From Paraburkholderia tuberum STM678 (GTDB lineage Bacteria; Pseudomonadota; Gammaproteobacteria; Burkholderiales; Burkholderiaceae): DNA of 64,000 nucleotides. The notes beneath the pieces were generated by a model. The model was not told the origin of the DNA and made no database searches. It saw only the letters and a program-made list of their open reading frames with translations. Where the stretch lies: contig NZ_CADFGP010000003.1 in assembly GCF_902833905.1 (NCBI RefSeq), forward strand, positions 62,001 through 126,000, read 5' to 3'. How positions within the stretch are numbered: position 1 is the stretch's first letter; each line of letters opens with the position of its first letter. Positions 62,110 to 64,000 of the stretch are shown here, one piece after another. The position numbers and the translations under genes were made by a program.

Positions 62110-63417
62110 TCACTCCCGGCTCGCAATCGCTTTGCGCCCATTGGCATCGGCATCGCTTGCATCCGCCGTCTGCGAGTTCTGATTGCCCCACACGACCGCG
62201 TTATCGACCGCATACAACCGGCACGGATCGGAGCTCTGCTTCTGGCAATTCGTCACCGCCACCGACATCGGGTCGTCGCCGCCCTCGGCCCACGACCACG
62301 CGCCCGAATCCGACACCGCGAACGCGCGGCTCGGATACTGATGCAGGAAGTTGCGATAGCCATTGCGGCCCTCGTTGTCGAGGTACGGCACCGAGTCGAC
62401 CGCGTCGAGCGCGGCGAATCCGGTTGCCTTCGGCGCGGCCGGATCGGCGACGTGATACTGCACGGCAGTCGGCATACCGGCGCGCGCGAGGAACGCTTCG
62501 ACGGCCGGCCACCATACGTGCACGCCGTCGCGGTCGCCGACCAGCCGATGCGCGTCGTTCTTGTAGTGGCCGAAGTCGACCATCTTCGCGCTGGCGCCGT
62601 GTGCGCCGTACGCGGCGTACATGCCCGCGACGAGCCGTGCGTTCCACACCGAATCGTTATCGCCATAGAGCCACAGCGACGGCACCGCAGTCTTCTCGCC
62701 GTACGCGCCGAATGCGCGCGTCAGATTGCCTTGCCAGTCTTCGCAGGCGTCCTGGCGCAGGCCGCCCGAGAAATTGATCAGCGCGCGCACGCCGGGCGCA
62801 GCTTCCGTGCCGTATGCGATCGTCGCAAGACCGCCATGCGAGGTGCCGGCCACCGCGATGTGCGTCGCGTCGACATAAGGTTGCTTCGACATGTAATTGA
62901 TCGTCGCTGCGACGTCGCCGGCCTGGCCAAGGCCGTTGCGCTCGACGTCGCAGCCGTCCTGCTCGTACACGCCGTCCGAGTGACCGAAGCCCTGGCGGTT
63001 CGGCGCGACGACGACGTAACCGCGGCGCACGAATTCGCGCGCGAACGGCAGCGGGTCGCTGCGTTCCTGCGTGCGCGGGTCGCCCGGAATCTTGCCGTGG
63101 TTGAAGACGATCATCGGGAACGGGCCGGGGCCGTCCGGCTTGTAGATCGTGGTTTCAAGCGTGACCGTGCCGGCGGCGTCGACCGGCACGCGGATGATCT
63201 TTTCGTTCAGGTGAGCGGTGGGCAGGTAGACGTCGTCGTCCAGCGCGAGGCGCGGCACGCGGGCGCGCGACAGCGGTCCCTGGATGTCGCTCGACGGCGT
63301 CGCGTCGTGTGCGGAAAGGGACGAGTAGGCGAGCGGATCGGCATGCGCGATCGTGACAGCACACGTGGCCGCGGCGCAGATCGCCGCACACTTCGTCAGA
63401 ACCTTGCTCAACACCAT
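62110..63417 (-). CDS. Exported alpha/beta hydrolase (dienelactone hydrolase / S9-like)
   Basis: A 435-residue secreted serine hydrolase. A Sec signal peptide (MVLSKVLTKCAAICAAATCAVTIAHA) ends near residue 26. The hydrolase core has the oxyanion region FPMIVFNHGK, the nucleophile GTSHGG and a DFGHYKNDAHRL-type His segment. After the core an extra domain of about 100 residues ends the protein (WSWAEGGDDPMSVAVTNCQKQ, PCRLYAVDNAVVW), which I do not recognise and which has a Cys pair likely to be disulfide-bonded. Start at 63417 chosen for the signal peptide. Substrate unknown. Confidence 0.85.
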   Translation of the reverse strand: MVLSKVLTKCAAICAAATCAVTIAHADPLAYSSLSAHDATPSSDIQGPLSRARVPRLALDDDVYLPTAHLNEKIIRVPVDAAGTVTLETTIYKPDGPGPFPMIVFNHGKIPGDPRTQERSDPLPFAREFVRRGYVVVAPNRQGFGHSDGVYEQDGCDVERNGLGQAGDVAATINYMSKQPYVDATHIAVAGTSHGGLATIAYGTEAAPGVRALINFSGGLRQDACEDWQGNLTRAFGAYGEKTAVPSLWLYGDNDSVWNARLVAGMYAAYGAHGASAKMVDFGHYKNDAHRLVGDRDGVHVWWPAVEAFLARAGMPTAVQYHVADPAAPKATGFAALDAVDSVPYLDNEGRNGYRNFLHQYPSRAFAVSDSGAWSWAEGGDDPMSVAVTNCQKQSSDPCRLYAVDNAVVWGNQNSQTADASDADANGRKAIASRE

Positions 63418-64000
63418 TGATGCACCTGCTTTAAAGACGTGTCCTGAACTCCGTGCTGTCCGGTTGCGCAAAACGCTGCTGACATTCAGCTTTCGTTCGC
63501 GATTTCGACACAAACAGACTCACTCGCGAGCGTTGCGGGAAGCGCACGCACGCAAATCGAGATCGCACGGGATGAACCCAACGGCCGACGCGACCCCACG
63601 CGTCGAGGATGAACGTCACTTGATGCTGTCGGAGTCCGCGCGGCTCGCGTTCGATCAGCGGCCGGTCAGCCTTCCTTTGCATGTTGCGGAGCCGGTATGA
63701 CCCGCTCTCGCAATGTGACGTCATGAAACTACGGACTCATCCTGGCACGACAATTTTGTTTTGTGCAATCAAGGAGAACCCGTGACGAAAAAATTGCTGC
63801 ATGTGCGAACGAGGCTTCAAAGCCTTGCCGGGCAAGGGCCGGGAACATGTGGCGGGAAGCGGGGAGTAAAGGTCGTGTCAGTGCTGTGGTGCGAGGCCAA
63901 CGAAGAAGCCCGCGTGAAAGGAACGAAAAAAGGCCTATGCAAAGGCCTTTATCAAGTTTGTCGAGAGCGAGTGAAAGGCACGAGAAAGCTTCGGCGCGTA
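63418..64000. other. Right-hand end of the window; no supported gene
   Basis: About 580 bp upstream of the hydrolase gene. A possible GTG-started frame from 63782 is open to the window end but runs through a terminator-like hairpin and is not accepted. Confidence 0.4.
63926..63950. terminator. Terminator-like hairpin near the right edge
   Basis: Stem AAAGGCCT (63929-63936) and AGGCCTTT (63943-63950) with a 6-base loop, preceded by an A-run, so it would act best for leftward transcription from a gene beyond the window. Confidence 0.5.

Noticed and set aside
63782..64000. GTG-started frame with AAGGAGA before it, open to the window end
   Set aside because: The product is basic and featureless and the frame runs through a terminator-like hairpin at 63926-63950. 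It may be non-coding; the true end lies outside the window.
1..64000. CRISPR arrays, rRNA operons, retrons or clustered defence genes
   Set aside because: No regularly spaced repeats, rRNA-like sequence, reverse transcriptase or known defence protein was seen anywhere in the window.

Overview
The window reads as chromosomal DNA of a Burkholderiales bacterium, most likely Burkholderia sensu lato or Paraburkholderia. The evidence is high GC with GC-rich third codon positions, an anthranilate dioxygenase operon next to an AraC-type regulator, a close relative of the KirBac1.1 potassium channel of Burkholderia pseudomallei, an IcmF-type fused acyl-CoA mutase, a one-chain indolepyruvate oxidoreductase, a Burkholderia-type porin and a bioAFDB operon. 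The assignment is inferred from gene content and not from a marker gene.

Bases 1-18900 look accessory. They start with an intact IS30-family element, then a small unknown gene. A catabolic locus follows (1869-14882). A LacI-type repressor and a TIM-barrel isomerase are read leftward. Rightward come two Gfo/Idh/MocA dehydrogenases, a long FMN/4Fe-4S/FAD oxidoreductase of the old yellow enzyme family, a second TIM-barrel isomerase, a complete sugar ABC importer (ATPase, permease, binding protein with a Tat-like signal) and both ETF subunits. The divergent promoters carry two copies of the same 14-bp LacI-type palindrome. The substrate is not evident; a modified sugar, cyclitol or glycoside is the best guess. 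The locus ends at an IS5-family element that has itself been interrupted by an IS110-family element, followed by a tyrosine integrase and a tRNA 3'-end fragment with its terminator. This is the usual right border of a tRNA-integrated genomic island.

From 19.0 to 32 kb the backbone holds a decayed chemoreceptor fragment, antR and antCBA (anthranilate to catechol), a membrane diguanylate cyclase, a uracil/xanthine permease, a CPA1 cation/proton antiporter, an EAL-domain protein and cutC. From 31 to 44 kb come the indolepyruvate oxidoreductase, the Kir channel, two small conserved-looking genes, a translationally coupled LacI regulator / AGE isomerase / PfkB kinase operon (possibly mannose to fructose 6-phosphate), a bile-acid-symporter-like protein, a glycine-rich exported protein and a porin.

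From 44 to 64 kb come a LysR regulator, icmF, a nitronate monooxygenase opposite a haloacetate-dehalogenase-like hydrolase, an Lrp regulator opposite an EamA transporter, a five-gene leftward operon (HMG-CoA lyase, YbaK, DUF1289, MaoC-like, metallo-beta-lactamase fold), a 2-hydroxyacid dehydrogenase, the biotin operon bioA-bioF-bioD-bioB and a secreted alpha/beta hydrolase. No rRNA, CRISPR array or complete tRNA was found.
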